Below, piece after piece: positions 16,334 to 17,215 of a DNA stretch of 17,215 bases. The stretch is from DYGX01 sp035325905. GTDB lineage: Bacteria > Chloroflexota > Anaerolineae > Aggregatilineales > Aggregatilineaceae. The notes below the pieces were generated by a model, which was given only the letters and a program-made list of their open reading frames with translations, was not told the origin of the DNA and searched no databases. A program made the translations under genes and the position numbers. Within the stretch, counting starts at the first letter, position 1. Each line of letters begins with the position of its first letter. The stretch covers positions 1-17,215 of the forward strand of contig DAOKYY010000085.1 of the NCBI GenBank assembly GCA_035325905.1. The letters are read 5' to 3'.

Positions 16334-17008
16334 CTACAGCCTGCCGGACAGGATCGCGCCCGCCAGGTCGCAGCCATCATCGCCCAGGCTCTGGCACGCG
16401 GCGGGCACATCCTGCGGCGGCGTGATGCCCAGCGCCCGCAGCGAGCGGGTCAGATGGCACAGCGGCAGCCCGACCACGTTGGAAAAACACCCGCTGCGCA
16501 CCTCGGCGGGGTGAAACGCGGTGTTCTGGATGGCGTAGCCCCCGGCCTTGTCGAACGGGTCGCCGCTGGCGATATACGCCTCGATCTCGGCGTCGGAATA
16601 GTCGCGCATCCAGACGTCGGTCGTCGCCACATCCGTGACGCTCTGCCCCGTGATCGAGTCGATCAGCGTCAGCGCCGTGATGACCTGGTGAGCGCGCCCG
16701 CGCAGGCGGAGCAGCATCGCGCGCGCTTCGTCCGCGTCTGCTGGCTTGCCCAGAATGTCATCGCCATCCGCGACGGTCGTATCGGCGGCCAGCACCACCG
16801 CGCCCGAAGCGCGCGCCGCAGGCAGCGCGGCGGCAGCTTTTTCCTGGCTGAGGCGAATGGTGTAGGCGCGCGCTGCCTCCCCCGGCTGGACCGTCTCGTC
16901 AAGGTCCGCCGGCGCGGTCGTGAAGCGCAGCCCGGTCAGGCTCAGCAGCTCGCGGCGGCGCGGCGAGGCGGACGCCAAGAGGATAGTCGGGTTCGGTTGG
17001 CTCGTCAA
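16334..17008 (-). CDS. maf: Maf family nucleoside triphosphate pyrophosphatase (dTTP/UTP type)
   Basis: A 224-residue Maf protein that hydrolyses non-canonical or excess nucleoside triphosphates to monophosphates and is linked to septum formation. Signatures are the N-terminal LASASPRRREL (SASPRR at 13-18), AADTTV with the catalytic Asp76, DPFDKAGGYAIQ (150-161) and SNVVGLPL (176-183). DKAG-Y-IQ is the form seen in the YhdE (dTTP/UTP) branch rather than the YceF branch. The tail after residue 195 is about 25 residues longer than usual. No ATG fits: the frame stays open to a TTG at 17140, but that passes through a palindromic repeat. TTG 17008, eight residues before the conserved core and with GGA 8 bases upstream, is the best start. 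A neighbour of PBP genes is sensible for a division-linked protein. Confidence 0.93.
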   Translation of the reverse strand: MTSQPNPTILLASASPRRRELLSLTGLRFTTAPADLDETVQPGEAARAYTIRLSQEKAAAALPAARASGAVVLAADTTVADGDDILGKPADADEARAMLLRLRGRAHQVITALTLIDSITGQSVTDVATTDVWMRDYSDAEIEAYIASGDPFDKAGGYAIQNTAFHPAEVRSGCFSNVVGLPLCHLTRSLRALGITPPQDVPAACQSLGDDGCDLAGAILSGRL

Positions 17009-17022
17009 GCGATTGTCCAGTC

Positions 17023-17043
17023 TGGAGCGCGTTATGCGCTCCA
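17023..17043. repeat. Small hairpin upstream of maf start
   Basis: TGGAGCGC (17023-17030) and GCGCTCCA (17036-17043) form a perfect 8-bp stem with a 5-base loop, ending 15 bases upstream of the proposed maf TTG start. It could be a leader hairpin of the maf mRNA. No T tract follows on either strand. Confidence 0.4.
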
Positions 17044-17081
17044 ATGAAGGAAACGACGGGCGGCGGAAATCGGCTCTTTTC

Positions 17082-17134
17082 GTAGGGGCGATGCAAGCAT
17101 CGCCGGCCGCCAGACATGCAAGCTCCGCCCCTAC
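17082..17134. repeat. Second type of palindromic repeat (GTAGGGGCG ends)
   Basis: A 53-bp element bounded by GTAGGGGCG (17082-17090) and CGCCCCTAC (17126-17134), a perfect 9-bp inverted repeat. Inside are an inverted GGCGATGC-AA-GCATCGCC and two direct copies of ATGCAAGC (17091-17098 and 17116-17123). It differs in sequence from the GGAGAGGGG family. It lies between maf and the partial gene at the right edge and makes any longer maf start unlikely. Confidence 0.65.
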
Positions 17135-17161
17135 CGCCAAACCTGACCGGCTCGGCGCCGC

Positions 17162-17215
17162 TCACCCCGTCACGGACTGCTTGCGATTCTGGAACATCAG
17201 CCCGAAGCCGCGCCG
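17162..17215 (-). CDS. Possible C-terminus of a gene running off the right edge
   Basis: On the minus strand the last 54 bases read as an open frame of 17 residues (RRGFGLMFQNRKQSVTG) ending in TGA at 17164-17162. The direction agrees with maf and the PBP genes. It is too short to identify, and the coding call rests only on frame and context. Confidence 0.3.
   Translation of the reverse strand, partial: RRGFGLMFQNRKQSVTG

Overview
This is a high-GC window with no rRNA, tRNA, phage or insertion-sequence genes. The gene set suggests a chromosomal segment of a Chloroflexota bacterium, probably from the Anaerolineae side. The pointers are two lipoprotein penicillin-binding proteins with MecA-type N-terminal domains, the DXP-independent PdxS/PdxT vitamin B6 route, and small palindromic GGAGAGGGG-type repeats between genes. 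The taxon is an inference from style, not from a marker gene.

Layout. Positions 69-1951, minus strand: pdxT followed by an MFS exporter. Positions 2149-6632, plus strand: a GT87-type membrane glycosyltransferase, then a two-gene ABC importer (a fused double permease, then an ATPase with a C-terminal accessory domain) that has no substrate-binding protein in the window. A strong hairpin terminator at 6651-6684 separates it from the next block. Positions 6709-9290, minus strand: pdxS, preceded in the same direction by a MocR-type (GntR-HTH plus aminotransferase fold) regulator. Positions 9502-11205, plus strand: an AIM24/TIGR00266 protein and an extended-SDR nucleotide-sugar epimerase/dehydratase. 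Positions 11339-17008, minus strand: maf, then two tandem paralogous lipoprotein class B PBPs. The last 54 bases may hold the C-terminus of one more minus-strand gene.

How the genes fit together. PdxS and PdxT form the PLP synthase, but here they sit about 4.8 kb apart on the same strand, with the oppositely oriented GT87 and ABC genes between them. The MocR regulator next to pdxS is a plausible PdxR-like controller. A perfect 17-bp palindrome lies just upstream of a candidate pdxS promoter. The right half is about the cell envelope and division: two diverged transpeptidases, Maf, and a nucleotide-sugar enzyme.

The points most worth a second look are: (1) the tandem PBPs, one of which carries SxD in place of the SxN active-site motif, with eight cysteines conserved between the two; (2) the pdxS upstream palindrome and MocR arrangement; (3) the ABC importer lacking a binding protein, with a structured leader; and (4) a repeat family seen as two ~111-bp double-hairpin elements and one 52-bp single-hairpin element. 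I found no clear wholly new multi-gene defence or mobile system.
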